Assembly (NCBI GenBank): GCA_020746875.1
Contig: JAGTJL010000019.1
Location: forward strand, 1,054,001 to 1,118,000
Source: Rhexocercosporidium sp. MPI-PUGE-AT-0058
Lineage: Eukaryota > Ascomycota > Leotiomycetes > Helotiales
Direction of reading: 5' to 3'
Length of the DNA stretch: 64,000 nt
The notes under the pieces are model-generated. The model saw nothing but the letters and a program-made list of their open reading frames with translations. It did no database searches and was not told the origin of the DNA. Shown one piece after another: positions 1 through 13,197 of the stretch. Position 1 is the stretch's first letter. Each line of letters begins with the position of its first letter. A program made the position numbers and the translations under genes.

Positions 1-1317
1 CTCCCGCACACCACCCCATCTCCCGTCTCTTGCCCCTCCCTCTTCTTCCCCGTGATTGTGGGGATTCGAGAGAGCGAGAGAGTGTGAAAGAGTCAGTGAG
101 GGAGCGTGGGAGTTGAGCCGAGTCGAGTCCAGTTGAGTTATCTGAGAAGAGATTTTCGAGAGCAGTTCGTTCGGCAGCCAGTACGAACAGTGTGGGTGAA
201 GTGCATCTATTAGGCCTCTGCCTCCAGGACCAACATTCGTCGGCACCAGCTCTCCTGGCATACCTTGACTTCCAGAGTCGACACCAGCAACTCTTTCCAG
301 CAGGCTGGTATCAAGTCCGCAGGCTTGATATTGAAGTGCGCTGCACTCAATTCATATCTGGATCCTTCCCTAATAGATACCCCCCTCCCTCTTCCTACCA
401 ATATATTCTCGATCCTGCACGACACATCTGTCTAATCAGGGGGACTGCCTTACCTCATCTTCCAGAGCACTGTCACCAGAATCACCCACCACTACAAAAA
501 GATCCTCGGCTGGTTCAATCACAACCCTTACCAGCCTCGAACGACAATACGGTTGTGAGAATAGAAGCAGGAGTCGGCGAATGAGGAAGGATATTCAAAG
601 GTGCAAATGATTGAAGGTAAGCAAGCATCATTCAACTCATCTCTCACTGAATCCTCTCATCCCGCATAGTATGCATGCCTGTTCGTTTTATTTCTATACA
701 TGTCTGTTCTCGTCTGCCCTTCGGCGTATATATATAGTGTCGTATCGCGCGTCAGCTTTCAGCTCTAGGACAGACCCCTAGCCGCCGCATGAGGCCCTCG
801 AGTACCTGTTTAACGTCTGCTATTTTACTCCGCAAATCATCACTTGTGTTTTTCTGTTTTACTGTGTTGCACAAGGCAGGTTCCGTCGTGGTGCAGGCTC
901 TATCGTCGCTCCTATTGGTGTCTTCGCCGCGAAGGTCGGACTCGCAGTGTGTGTTCCTCTTCGTCGAACGGGATCTCCAGGTGCCGTATACGTACGACGT
1001 CAAATGCCCTACCATTCACTGCCCTGTATTTCTTCTGCGAGCATTGACTTTTGCACCGGGCCTTGCCGCCAGCGTCATCGCCACATGTTTACGCCGCTCA
1101 TTGTGTGGCTGCTCAATCGACGCCTTGTCTTCGTCGTCTCTTGCTATTCACAATCTCTTCTCGTCTTGTCTCGTCCACTCCTCTTCTCCGACCTGCGGCA
1201 CACTTATCACTCACTCGATCAATTCAGTCGCCCTCGGGAGAATAGCAATGGCAATAACCGCTTCTAACCTTGATCCTAATAGTTCTTACCAACCCAAACT
1301 TGACGCTCAATCACTTA
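1..1317 (+). promoter_or_regulatory. Upstream region / probable long 5' leader of the vib-1-like gene
   Basis: No convincing coding sequence lies here. The segment is pyrimidine-rich with several short overlapping frames of no recognisable family, as expected of a long 5' leader with small upstream ORFs. A consensus donor (gtaagc) near 615 suggests the leader may be spliced. Long leaders are common for fungal developmental regulators; where transcription starts cannot be seen from sequence. Confidence 0.4.
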
Positions 1318-3707
1318 ATGGGCTCGCAATCTGGTAACTACCAAGACCTAGCCGCTTCATCAGGCCATTCACCTTCCTGTATCATCGGATCCGACGTGGA
1401 GCCTGACAGCTCTTCCAGAAACGAGTACTCAAGTTCTCACTCCCAGCCCTTGAGTACGGACATGGGTATGCAGCAATACATGAACAGAATTTCTACAGAC
1501 GATGTGCGGTGAGTCTTACTCCTCTGTCCCTACTCATCTTCTTCCCATTGGTCCTGGCGCTTCGTGGTGTGTCCCAGCCACCTGGCATTTAGGCACATCC
1601 GCATCTTCCGTGCGCTATTCCTTACTGTTCAGCGATATTCCGCCATCCATCTTATCGTTGGCGTCCCGGTGCCTAAGATCGGGATGCCACGAATTTATCC
1701 TACATAGAAGCTCGTCAGCCGTTGCACGGCTCAAGCCTCAACCTGTCAGATCTCCACCCGCTCTGCTGCACCAGCATCACGCGAGTAGTCCCGCTCGTTC
1801 TGTATTACGAACGGTTGAGTTGGCGGTCCATCGTCCTACATCCTACATATGCAGTTCAACTGGGCATCGATTCCGATAGCCATGATGCTTCCTCCATCAA
1901 ACCTTAATTGCTGTCTCACGGTTATGCATTACAGCGTGGTGGCTGATTCTATAGTTTAGATTCCCTTCGGATACCGGTACCTCCCACAGCCCTGTTTACT
2001 CCCTTGAACCTGCAGTACAGAATACAAACCCGTCATCCACGTTAGCATTTGCACCTTACACACAAATCTACCAGCAGCCCCTGAACGGATCCACGTACGC
2101 CAGTGGGGGCACCTATCACTTTTCTCCCAGCAGTTCTCTGTTTTCTATTCCTGATCTGACCAAACCACGATTGAGCTCCTTGTAAGCTTAAACTTCCCCC
2201 CTTACCTGCCCCCTTTTATGTATCAGGATACACCAGCTTGAGACCCCCTCGCCCTCGCCCTCCCCCATAGTGTAATCAGAGAATAATGTCATATTCGCAT
2301 AGTACATCCTCAGGGCTGGCACCACTGTCCCGCTCACCAGCGTTACCCCATCCCTCAACACCAATAAATACCCGAGATCTATACGCCGGAGCACAACCCC
2401 ACCTGCGTCGGCCATCAGATCTCCTAAGATCTCCGTCTCTTCCACAGAGTGTGAGAGGCGTGCCACTGTCACCATCTTCGACCAGCGGGTTTACAAGTCC
2501 CATCTCCAATATGGATGGATCTCTCGGCGGGGCGCCATGCCCCCCACTATATCCCACGGAGGTCTCGTACTCCCTCCAGACGTCCGATGGGCAAGTCATC
2601 AAGCCCGAGATATTCGGCAAGATCGACAAAGGCTTTTTCATGGCCGATAATGACTGGACTTGCTATCGAAGGAACTACTTTTCCCTTAATTGCTCGTACA
2701 CCCTCACGCCCACCATCCCAAATGGATCGATGTATCTTGTGCAACATAACGGTCCTGGTCCTCAGGTCCACGGTTTTGCCATGTCTATAGCAGCTGTTGT
2801 TGATGGCAGAGAAGGGAAGTCTATTGAACTTGTCCAACACACCCCTAAGCGCGACAAAGGGCCCCAAGAAAAGCCCGCGCGCATAACTCTCGCGCCGCGT
2901 CCCCCAGCCTCCCATGGAATGTATGGAGACTCGTCCATGAGCTCTCGTTCCGGTCTTTACGATTCCCCAGGTTTCTCACAGAACCCGAATCAACCAGCTG
3001 TCGAAGCAACTTTCGAACGTATACAGTTCAAAAATGCCACGGCCAACAATGGTAAGCGGAGAGCAGCACAGCAGTACTACCATCTGCTAGTCGAGCTCTT
3101 CGCAGATGTAGGAAATCAGCATCCGGACCGCTGGGTCAAAATCGCTTCACGAATGTCGGAGCCTATGGTAGTTCGAGGTCGTTCACCAGGCCACTATCAA
3201 GGCGAACGGCGAGGAAGCAATGGTAGTGCCGGACCAGGAGGTTCATCTGGACAAGGTGGCGGCTCTTACACCCCTTCTGGCTCGGCATCCCGAACTCCAG
3301 GAGATATGAGCATGGGCAGCAGTTCCATGCTCCCTGGCTCAGGATACAGCTCCTACGACAACAGAGGTAGCGGACACTATCGCTCTGCGATCCAAACTCC
3401 TCACGAACCCGTGATGACCCAGGAAGAGGAGAAGTCCATCGTGGAACCTCCCTGTTACATGTACTACCCGCATACTATATATGAGGGCCACGAGCAAAAA
3501 TACACCCTTCCCAGTGTAAGCGAGTACACAACCAGCAAAATCAAGCACGAGTACGGTAACTCGGGCAGCTACGTGTTACCAAGCATTGCCAGCTCGGGTG
3601 ATAGCCTTGGTTTCGGGAGACAGTGTGGGAGATGGGATGGTGTGGATGGGAGTCGGGGGTATTACCCTACTTCCGTGCTGCAGCATGAGTTGAACATGTC
3701 GGTGTGA
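1318..3707 (+). CDS. vib-1: NDT80/PhoG-like transcription factor, VIB-1 type
   Basis: Predicted protein of about 612 aa from three exons: 1318-1508, 1960-2181 and about 2282-3707. Exon 1 ends in the middle of an Arg codon at a GTGAGT donor and exon 2 resumes in phase. The last acceptor is not a strong consensus and is the least certain edge. The NDT80/PhoG DNA-binding domain occupies the middle of the protein, with the signatures FFMADNDWTCYRRNYF, LVQHTPKRDKGP, FERIQFKNATANNGKRRA and QQYYHLLVELFADV. The flanks are Ser/Pro/Gly-rich and probably disordered. In Neurospora, VIB-1 is a nuclear regulator needed for heterokaryon-incompatibility cell death, extracellular proteases and cellulase expression; the Aspergillus relative is XprG. 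Those roles are family knowledge. Here it shares the window with HET and NLR genes, which is suggestive but not proof of a functional link. Confidence 0.9.
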
Positions 3708-6700
3708 GGGGTGAGAGGGAGGAGGAAATTCATTTTTTACGGAGGCTTCATTGTCTTTTTGACGCGCGCGCAGCACGAGGCGAGGAGGAGGAAGGGAAGA
3801 CAGGTGGCCGAGGAAAGGAGGAGGGAGGAAGAGTCTAGATGCGAGGACTGGAGACTGCTGGTGAACACTTAAGTATCCCATGCAGTTCTTCGACGGCATC
3901 AACAGATCTCGCTTCGATCCCAATCCCCTGCCTCATGGCATATCCCGGCGCGCCATTTCTTTTTTGTCTGGTTATTTGAATTTTTGCTTTACATATTTCG
4001 CGCCATCATCATCCTCATCATTCGCCACCAATAGTCGTTCTGCTGGTATGCATACTTTGCAGCATTGTCGGAAACTTATCAACAGTCACCTACGGACTGG
4101 GCGTACGGGAAACAACCTTCAACCAAGGCCTAAGAAAGGAGGACACGAAACGGCGACCCGGGCAAGGGCACCCAGGCGCAGGGAGAATAAGGAAAATGGG
4201 AATCGGCGCAACGGAAATCTATCTTGGACAAGAAAGGTTGGGCTAGGCATGTCATGAAGTGATACCCAAGGATCATGGGAATATTCGGCATTTTTGGGAT
4301 TGGCTTAGGGTCTGAGCCCGGACGGAAATCCTGGACCAGGCTGGATTATGGGGTCTTGGGATTGGCAAATGGAGGATCTTAAAAAGCGAGTTTGTATTGT
4401 TTTATTTTGTTTGTGTCTTCTCTTCTTCTCTGTCCGCATGTGTGGGTGCAGATTCGGGGCAACTAGTTTCCCCAGGTGTTCCATATTCACCCTCGTCTGT
4501 CTGTTTGTTGGTTCTTGATTTGTCTGCGCTGCGCTGGGGCTAATCGCCTTGGGGTTTCTGTTGTTTTGTTTTGATTCGGGGACGGGGAGTGGGGCTTTTC
4601 GAGTAAGGGAAAGACGGATGTTGAGGAGTGAGGAGGAGGATCCGCCACTTGGTTTGCAACCGCTTCTGGGCTGTCGTCTTGATGTTTGTTGTTGGTGCTG
4701 TTGCCCATGTCGTGTAATGGAAGTGTGTTTGTTGTTTGGTATATTGCTTGCTTCTTTATCGGTCGGTTGTGTGCGTACCGGCCGATGTTAGCAGTTCATG
4801 CGAGAAAGGGAGGACTTGTGGGGATGTGTGTGGGGGAAGATACAGTAGGATTAAAACAGGAACGGGTCGTCGATGTGAGGAAGATAGCAGAGAGAGGGCT
4901 GAGAAGAGATGAAAAGGGGTGGGTAATGACACGATAGGAGGTAGCTAGTCGAATTTTACCGGCGGTTGTTTTTGTGTGTGCCTTTCGTTTTCCTCGTGGT
5001 GACTTGACTTGAACTGCCTTAATCGGATACGATATTGTGCCACATATCTGACATCCCTCTGCAACGACATCTTCCTAGAGTATCTTCCAACGCAACGTAT
5101 GATCCTCCCCGACCCCTCTCAGTTGTACTATCTCCTTTCCCGCAAGTTCCAAATTCTATGTCCGAGGACGATCCTGATCTGTCCCGTGCTGGGACTGTTG
5201 CCTTCTCTGTATTCTCTTTTCGACCATGTAGATAGGTATTCTTCGTAGAGATCTGTGGCGTCGCTATTCGCAGATGTAGTTGCTGCAATGTGCCTTCTAT
5301 TGTCCCTCGTTTGTTCACGGCATCAAATGGAGTTGAGCGCTCTTTGTGCGGGATACGAGCTCCATGATCTCCCTGGCGATTTAGCAAAACGTCCCAATGG
5401 TGTATGCAAAGAGCGATTGATCCATGGGGTACAACATAAGACAAGATAATGCGAAGTGTTCCTGCAAAAAGAGGGGGTGCAGCATCTAAAATATCAAAAT
5501 GAGGATTTGAACGACGAGAGTAAACAAACGCGCCCAGTGAAAAGGCTAAAGCAGCAAGACACGCTGCTCCTCGTTATTGGGTGTGCAGTGTTGGTGGCTT
5601 TCGTGTAACACATCCAATCTGTTTTGAGTTTCTTGGATGCATGGGTGATGAGTGAGCAATGGAGCCAGCCGACATCAGTGAGTCCACCTAAGGTTCGTCA
5701 CCAACGATCAGGTACTTCGGACAAAAAATGCTGAAAGCATAGCTGTTGGAAGAGGTAACGATGGATGGTTAGTATTCTGCTACAGTCTGCAGATGTTTTG
5801 GTAAGAAGCTGCCCACTGCAATGGATCGTCTTCCTCCCTGAACTTTGGAATACGACGCTGATGATACAGTACGCGGTTACAGTGTAGAATGTTGGGATTA
5901 CACAGTCTCCAGAATTGGGTCATTTACATCAAGCAGACAGATAGAAGCGAACACTCCCAACCTCAAGACGAAATCGAAGACGATGTTCAAGAACAGTGGA
6001 ACTTGATGCTTCCTCGCCGGGCACATTCGTTAGCCAAGTCGCGATGACTGAATAGAATGCCTCGAAACTCCAGTCCCACTTCGCCTTCGTCAAGAACCTC
6101 GAAGACCTCTCTCCTGTCAAAAGTACTCTAAACAATTGGATGGACACATACATACACAAACAAGCTGTAGCTGGAGGAACCCGTCGCGATCGGGGTGGAA
6201 GGTAGGAGCGAGACAACAGACGTAACCTCTCCCGTTTATTCGCTGTGTGGATATACGCAGGCTGGCATTGAAAGCTCGAAATAACTGGAGTTCTAGATGG
6301 AGAAGAAGATGTGGAAGCGGAGTCATTCAGGGATATTACAAGTGTTGCTTGAGGGAGCCCGAGGGCTCCTAGACATCCAGACACCCATCGTTACATTGAG
6401 GGGTATATGATATGAGCGAAATTCGGAACAGAGATACTTCAGGGCGGAGGAGTTGATGGGACAGCAACGTTTGAAAACCAAGTCTACTTCCATTCATTTC
6501 CCAGAGGCAAATAGTCTGAACAATTTACTTAGCTATCTTTTGTCGATTGTGCGATACCTCTTTTGTCCCTTTGCCAAATCGGGTCTCTCTCCTTTCCCAA
6601 CTTTTAATTTCAAGCTGATTTTTCTTGTTTTGGTTCGTCGTTTCCTTCAAAGCTCCACCATTGTAGTTGAAATTTCTTTTCTTGGGCCAACTCTCGGGAA

Positions 6701-8779
6701 GACACTTGCAACCTTCCACATCACACTTTACTGACCCGATTGCGGCATCGTCATTTTGATTTTGTGTGGTAAGTGCCCCATCGCACTACTCGTTTCTTTT
6801 TCTTTCTTTCATCAGAAACCTACCTAAGCAAAGGCACACAGACCTCTGTTCCTGTCAGGCTACGGTACGTACTGCCTTTCAGTAAGATATCCGAATACTC
6901 TCATGTTATCGATTGTCCAGGAAGAAAATTGTTCCTAGTTTTTCAATGGTTTCATTTTTCTCACTATCAAGACCCCAAGCCTCTTCCGTATCGGGTGGAA
7001 CTTTCCCGCACCCGTTCAAGCCGCAGATCCGGAAACTCTCCAATGGCTGGGTTGCTTTCCATCCTATCCGAGTGATAGGTCATTTTCACATGTGCTAGTA
7101 GGATGATCATTTGTTTGTTGGACCTTTGGATATCGACGAGGCTGATGGCTTATGGCTGGTCGGGAAGGAGCTCAAGCGAGTTTATATGCGTACAAGCTAA
7201 GCAGATGCATAAGATTTCGACAACATGATGAAGCCTGAGTAGCTGGAAGGAAGAGCTAATTTGGTTCAAGAAAAGACCGAGTGTTTCCTCCCCGTCCCAG
7301 TCTTGTACAATCCTGGAGCGCAGTCGATTAATTGATTGTCTTTTGTATTTACTATAATAATAATTACAATGACTCTCGCGTCTGATATTCCACCGTTTGA
7401 TGTAAAATCCAACCCCGTTACCCCGCAAAATTGAGACCGTCTTCTACTTCTTCATCGTTCATCTGCATCCTCTTTTCACCAATATCTCAACAATGACCAC
7501 CCCACCCAAATCCTACAACTCCATCATCACAATCCCGATCCCACCACCGACAGCCGCCTCGTCTGAAAGTCAAATATATGTCAAAGCCCGCCTCACCCCC
7601 CTCCACACCCTCCCGAGGCCAATGAAATGGTTTCAAGATGGAAGCTATGGCTTGGCGAAGAGATGGTGTCGTTTGGTATCGAGTCAGATAGGATGAAAAG
7701 CCGGCACGGTCTTATATGATCGTGTGCATCGAAAGCACAAATCTGGAGCGTAGGCGGATGGGAAGGCACAGCCCAGCAAAATAGAAAAGGCGAAGAAAGG
7801 CAACTTTGGGCTAGAACTTAAGCGTGAGTCCTTCTTTCGTCATATCTTTTCCGCCGTCGATTGGAAACTTGACAAGTTTTACAAAGTGTCTTTGATATGT
7901 ATCAGTTTTGTCGCTATGCTCGGCTTGGCTTAGTAGGCGTATATTGAGCTCCATGACGCGAGAGATGTCGCCATGGCTACATCCAGCGGGATGTTTTTGT
8001 TCGGCTTTGGTGCTTCGTACTCTATCTTCTAATTCGCTTAGTTTTCTTGCCCTGTTCTGGCCGAGCTAGAGTTTAGGCCCCATTCTGATGATCTCCCATG
8101 TGCAGTAGCAACGAATCCACCCTCTCGGTGTCGGGATATGAGCGTACCGAATGTGGTTGCAGTGATATTGACAGGTGGGAGATTTTTCTGCGTTTGCACG
8201 ACCGCAAACTATGTGTTGTCAGTGATCAGCGATTTCCAATATTGGGGAGGGGAGGAGTTTCCAAATCTGCAGATAGAGAAGGAGTAAAAGCAACTAACGG
8301 CAGCAGTACCAAACTCGAACAAATGCCATCGAAAAAACAGGTTTCTCTTTTGGACGAATAGCTTTTTCTCCGTGCTTATAGCATGGCATGCGACGTTCTC
8401 CTTTTCTGATTTTAACGAGGTGTTGTGACGGTTCCAGTTGTGGTTTTGCTTCTGTGTGGCTGTGACACGGACTAGATTTCTACGTCACCAAATTCCTTTT
8501 ATGTTGGTGCTTGGTGCTTATATAGTTCATTTGCAATAAACATGACTACCCAAGTTAGTAATTGACCCTAGGTTCTTTACCTGGAACTTATGTACGTGCA
8601 ATGTAAACAGTGAAGTTGATGTTTAAGCCACTAAACAACACCTGCATCTTGTAATTAGAGTGACACTCGTAACTTACGTGTTGGAAGGCATCCTCATCGA
8701 TGAGACTCACCTTAAAGCCAGTTCAGGAATGATTCTAATTCTCATGCAAGATTCTCCACTGTAATTACACTTAACTTTC
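3708..8779. other. About 5 kb without a convincing gene
   Basis: The segment lies between the 3' end of the vib-1-like gene and the 3' end of the CorA-like gene. I checked both strands. The frames present are short, low in recognisable motifs, and do not chain through splice sites into a family I know. The first few hundred bases are likely 3' UTR. The only slightly gene-like start is at 7493 and is listed separately. Confidence 0.5.
7493..7696 (+). CDS. Short ORF, possibly a first exon or gene remnant; not recognised
   Basis: A 67-codon frame begins at an ATG preceded by a pyrimidine-rich stretch and a CAACA context, as at many fungal start codons. The first 45 codons are Pro/Thr/Ser-rich and C-rich at third positions, which looks coding. 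The frame then stops and I found no continuing exon. It could be the remnant of a truncated gene or a chance frame. No function is proposed. Confidence 0.2.
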   Translation: MTTPPKSYNSIITIPIPPPTAASSESQIYVKARLTPLHTLPRPMKWFQDGSYGLAKRWCRLVSSQIG

Positions 8780-10446
8780 TCAAGTTGCTAAGCCATCAAC
8801 CTGCACCTTTCCATCTCGCACGTTTCCCACCCCAGGAATATGAAGCCAGATGCTTTCATCCATGTTTTTTCTCTGTCTCTTCCCAGCTTCTTTGTTATAC
8901 AAGAACCAAGCAGCAAACACGACAGCAGAGAAAGCTATGGAGCAACCGACATATACCTTCCAATTGCTGTCGGTGTCCAACGTGAAAATGCTCGCGCTCC
9001 AGATTGTCTAAACACTCCTATCAATGCTACGTTTTAGACAGTCAAATATCTTTGATTACTTACAGTCACTAAGTTGAGTGGTAAAAATACTAGAGTTATG
9101 ATTGTAATTGTTTTCATACTCCTGCTATCTTGGGCAGCAAGCCTAGCGATGCTTGTAGAGCTTCCTGCCAGAAACAGACTGACACTGCTGTCTCTTTGAG
9201 CAATAAGGCTAAAAGTCTACCGTAAAGGTCAGTTAAGCGATTGAAGTGGCCGAAGACAAAGATGGCCCATAGTTAAACTTACAACATTGATCTGCGATTG
9301 AACCCGGCTGAGCAGCTCCTTCAATTTCTCCCTGCTGTTCCGGCAGACCTCGTGATTATACTCGTTCTGCTCTGTTAAATTGCTCATTTGACCAGCTTTG
9401 AGTGGCAAGTAGCCCGCAACTTGCTCTAATGAGTTCACAGTAATAAGAGTCTCGGAGCAGAACGCCCCAAGCTGGTTGGCGAATGCCATTACAGTGTGAG
9501 CCAGACACAACTCCACATTGAGCGCATGCAACTCCTGTAAAATAGAACTGTAGTCCCCCCGCCTCAGATTATTTGGAACCTGCCTTGCCCAACTCGTAGG
9601 ATGCATTCCGGTAGCGTTTTCTACTCGATCTACAGCATCCCATATTTTATACAGCCATTCTGTATTTGTTTCAACTAGTCTTGCGAGAATTATCGTGAGA
9701 ATATGGGCGGGATACAGCGCTAGTGTACTGGCTTTAGCTATGCATCTTGCATGCAGATCCAGTGCTAGATCCTCATTCCTTGAGCTCAACAAGCACACTG
9801 ATGAGCGATCAGACAAACGCGTACGAATGGTACAGGTGACTATTTGACTGTTCCGAGCACCTCTTATTATCGTTGCTACGTATTCTCAGAATGAATAGCA
9901 GATATTCGGGAAAGTAAAATCTTACAAACCGCCGCAGGAGTAATCTCATCTTCAGCGTAATGGACATGGCGAGAAAGATGAGGGTGTCTGAGCAAGTAGA
10001 TAGTTGTGAGTTGCCTTGGAAATCCGCAAGCCTGAATCAATTTGGCCAGTACTGATCGAGATACACCCAAAGCGTCCGTACCAGAGGTAGACGTGACACC
10101 GTCTCCTGTTGTTGTGCTGAGACATATAAGGCTTGAATATCCACATTTGAGACGGGAACTCACATCAAGACCAGTGGAGCTTGTTTTGGTGAACTACTCG
10201 GCTGTGGGGTCGGTGTGCCCGTGGCAGGAGTCTCAACAAGGCAGTCCTGTGGGTACGTCAAATCAGCATATTCGAGAGACTATAGAGCTAGGACACACTT
10301 ACCAAGGAGGCCAGCTTCGCTATAATCTCATCCTCACCCAGCCAGCTATCATCGTTGGAAATGCTACGATTATCAAAATACTTTAGTCGTGTTTGGTCGG
10401 CGCACGCGATGGTGCTAGTCAGGGCTTGACAGGAAGGCGTGGTCAT
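8780..10446 (-). CDS. CorA-like (Mg2+ transporter-like) fungal membrane protein
   Basis: Six exons read right to left give about 463 aa: start ATG 10446-10444, internal edges near 9926/9875, 9283/9216 and 9064/9007, and a stop at 8780. All phases close when the acceptors ending GTAG (9217) and TTTAG (9008) are used. The C-terminal third has the hallmark of the fungal CorA-like family: a helical stretch, then SLIAQRDS, a Ser/Ala-rich segment, RSMKTITIITLVFLP (first membrane helix), a short loop, and VYVGCSIAFSAVVFAAWFLY (second helix), followed by basic residues. CorA proteins are pentameric Mg2+ channels with a GMN motif in the loop. I do not see GMN here (the loop reads TIWSASIF), so ion transport is uncertain. 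Many ascomycetes carry such divergent copies without a known role. It is transcribed in the same direction as the four genes that follow. Confidence 0.65.
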
Positions 10447-10819
10447 TGTAGTTGGAGAGTCAGACAAAGGCGTCGCAAGAGGCTATGTTAATCTTTCCTA
10501 CTGCTAGGAGATGAGAGTGGATTTGTTGAGGCGAAACGGCACGTAGGTGCTAAGTGGTAGTAGTTGATTGTGGCTTATGTATATGTCGTGGCATTGTACT
10601 TCGGACGCTGCATGGTTGCTGCATCATGCACATGTCCCAGAAGAGCTGACTGCAACTTGTGTCCCTAAATCAATGTACATTTGACACTTCAACCTCGGCA
10701 ACATGGACGCCCGAAGGTTTTTTCCAATCAAAAATCGTTATTTCGTCGTGGTGTGCGTTAGGTGAAATCGACTACTCGATAGTAGTAAACCGCTTCTGAG
10801 GTCTGCCAATTGTCCGAAT

Positions 10820-11954
10820 TTATCGTTTCCAGTTCTTTATTTTGTGGGCCATTGAGCGACGGATATCTGCAGTGACCAAGACATAACATGCAGAGTGGCT
10901 TGACATTAGGATCGGAGGTATTTCCTTCTGGACATATGTATCGGTAGGTCTAGAACATTTAGCTGCGACCTTGAACTTACTTGGTTCCGTTTGACTGACC
11001 TTCGAGATGTCTAAATTTTCATCCAAAATATGGGCCTCGTAGACGCGGGTTTGCCGGAGCCCTGCCTGTACACGCTTGAAACAGCTATAGCAGTGATGGC
11101 ACTTTCCATTTTTGCAGTTATGTTGATCATCGGCCAAGAATTCTGAGCAGAGGCACATCTTCTTGGAGGAGTCGTGCGATGCTATGCAGTTGTCGCGGCC
11201 GCACGTGGGATAAATACGTCTTACGGAAAGAGCGTTTGCTACATGTTTCTCTGGTGGTGTGGTCCGTACAGAGGTGATACATCTCTGCAGAACGCAATGT
11301 TGGCAGTCCTGTTGCCTTTGATTAGCTAAAGTCCGTCGAAGTTATCAAATAAGCCGTTAGCTACGCCAAGTAATTTCACTGGATGAGGAAGTCTCGAAAA
11401 GGCGTGACGAGGGATGAACGTACCTTGCAGAGCTGCTTATCGCAGCTGATACATCGTCTGTCAGTATCAAACTCATGATATGTATCGGAGACAGGGCAAG
11501 CCTGCAGCGAAATTGAAAACCAAAACGTCACCACTTCAGGACCAATGTGGAAGCCAGCTGATTCTAACATCTCGCCGAAGCGTTTAAATGTCAATTGTCT
11601 GCACATCGAGACCACGAATGGTCTGAGACTCTGCCATGTATGATAGCGTATCGAATGTTCTGATGAGTTTGCTACAATGGCAGCCAGTGGTGTAATGTGC
11701 AGGCTGGATACCGAGCTTCCAACAGAAAAATTGTATTCCGAGTCAGAGGAGCCATCGCATCCAACGCTCAATTCGGGATCTACTGGCGCAACTTCTCCGG
11801 TTGTCACTTCTGGTGCTTTGTCGTTTTCAAGACTTTCTTCCATAGTTTCTTCGAGAGCTTTAACTATGTTTTCTTTTCGAATTATCTCTTGGTAATGTAA
11901 ACATGAAGCAATCAGGCCATGCCACGCGTACTGGGGTAATGAGTATTGAGACAT
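10820..11954 (-). CDS. Cys/His-rich protein, tandem family copy A (unknown function)
   Basis: Two exons, 11954-11424 and 11308-10820, encode about 339 aa with no internal stop. The N-terminal third is acidic (EETMEESLEND). The first Cys cluster is at the end of exon 1, with the pattern H-x-F-x3-RRCISCDKQLCK. Exon 2 opens with DCQHCVLQRC, then CGRDNC, MCLC and HCYSC. The same blocks in the same order occur in copies B, C and D, so this is a gene family. Paired CxxC and H-C-x2-C motifs suggest zinc binding; I do not recognise the domain. No signal peptide or membrane helix is apparent. Copy A differs from the others in reading straight through the position of their first intron and in a longer C-terminal tail. 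The ATG at 11952-11954 was chosen because it precedes a hydrophobic/acidic start resembling copy D. Confidence 0.6.
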
Positions 11955-12164
11955 TTTCGCTTGGATGATTCCAAAAAGCTTGGAAGTAGATAGCTGAAAT
12001 AATATTAAAAGGAGAAAATGTAAGATTTCTATGTAAGTAAAACTGGGATATAGAAAAATACTGGGGGGCATTTTGTGCCGGAAGCTAAAAGTCGGGGCGG
12101 ACTTAAGCCTCGAGCCCGGGAGATGGTGATATGGGGCACTACAAGCTAAGCGACACCTAAGCAA

Positions 12165-13190
12165 GCACTACCTGATGCTCTCGGAGATAGTTGAGCCCTA
12201 GAAACCATATTCGTAGTCTGATGCACACTAATGATGGCATAAATAATGACCTTTATTTGAGATTGTGACCCAGAAATAAGTCGTTTCCCCAATATTCTGG
12301 CTTTGATCTTTTTGGCCCTTCCGGGAAGGTTCATCGAGGTTGAAAAAAAAAAAAAATACATACTAAAAGCTGCTGATATGGGTCATTGAAAAATGGAACT
12401 CGCGAGTGGTATCAAGGCTTCAGAAATCCTGTTACTTGTGATTCTACATTATTGGATTGAGTTGCAAGACTTGCAGCTAAACGATTTAGAATGGGATTCA
12501 CAGCCTCCATTTGACTTCTCAAAGCTCAATAAATCTCCTGGACTAGACTTCGCACTGATGTTATCGGTCACAAATTACACGGTGACGACGTAGAAACTAC
12601 AATGCTATTTTAAGCCTAGTTACAGAAAGCCTCCTTTCTATTTTATTTTTCTGAGAGTAGGATGACAAGCGAGAAATCAAATGGGATGGGAAGTTCACAG
12701 AGACAAAATAACGGTTAATAGTCTTATCAGTTTTATTCTGGCTTTGCTATGAAAGAAAAAATTAGGTCCTCCTGCGAGCCTGTTTCGTAGCACAGCAATC
12801 AACCGTAAAGCAAAGCAGTTGTATCCGCCCATCTCCTTGCTCTCCCCATCCTAGCTATCAAGATACTATCCCCTCTTCTTGGATAATAAACGCATTTCAT
12901 CAGGCCTCAAACCAGCCCTTGGACTCACCTTCTGCTCAAAGTGCAGAAATCACGTACAGTCTCCATTATTCCAGCTACCGCTACCCTCGTGACCTCCGTT
13001 GATGTATCTGTTGCACTTGGAATTCATGGCAGCACGCAGCCACTTCCCGGGACGCTGGACTTAGTGGAAGTTGTTTATCGTATAGGGCTTAGACCTCATT
13101 AGAAGTCGGAGGTCTGATGGCTTGCCGCAGTTTGCAAATGTACCCCTGCGATTGGGTAGCAACGAACCTTTGTTCGAAGTAATGGGGCTA
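12165..13190. other. Spacer between family copies A and B
   Basis: About 1 kb with no supported gene on either strand. It holds an A-run near 12345-12358 and AT-rich sequence around 12600-12780. It may contain the promoter of copy A. Confidence 0.4.
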
Positions 13191-13197
13191 AATACTT

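Noticed and set aside
192..584. 130-codon plus-strand frame upstream of the vib-1-like gene
   Set aside because: It starts with GTG, has no family motif, and lies in a region that looks like a transcribed leader.
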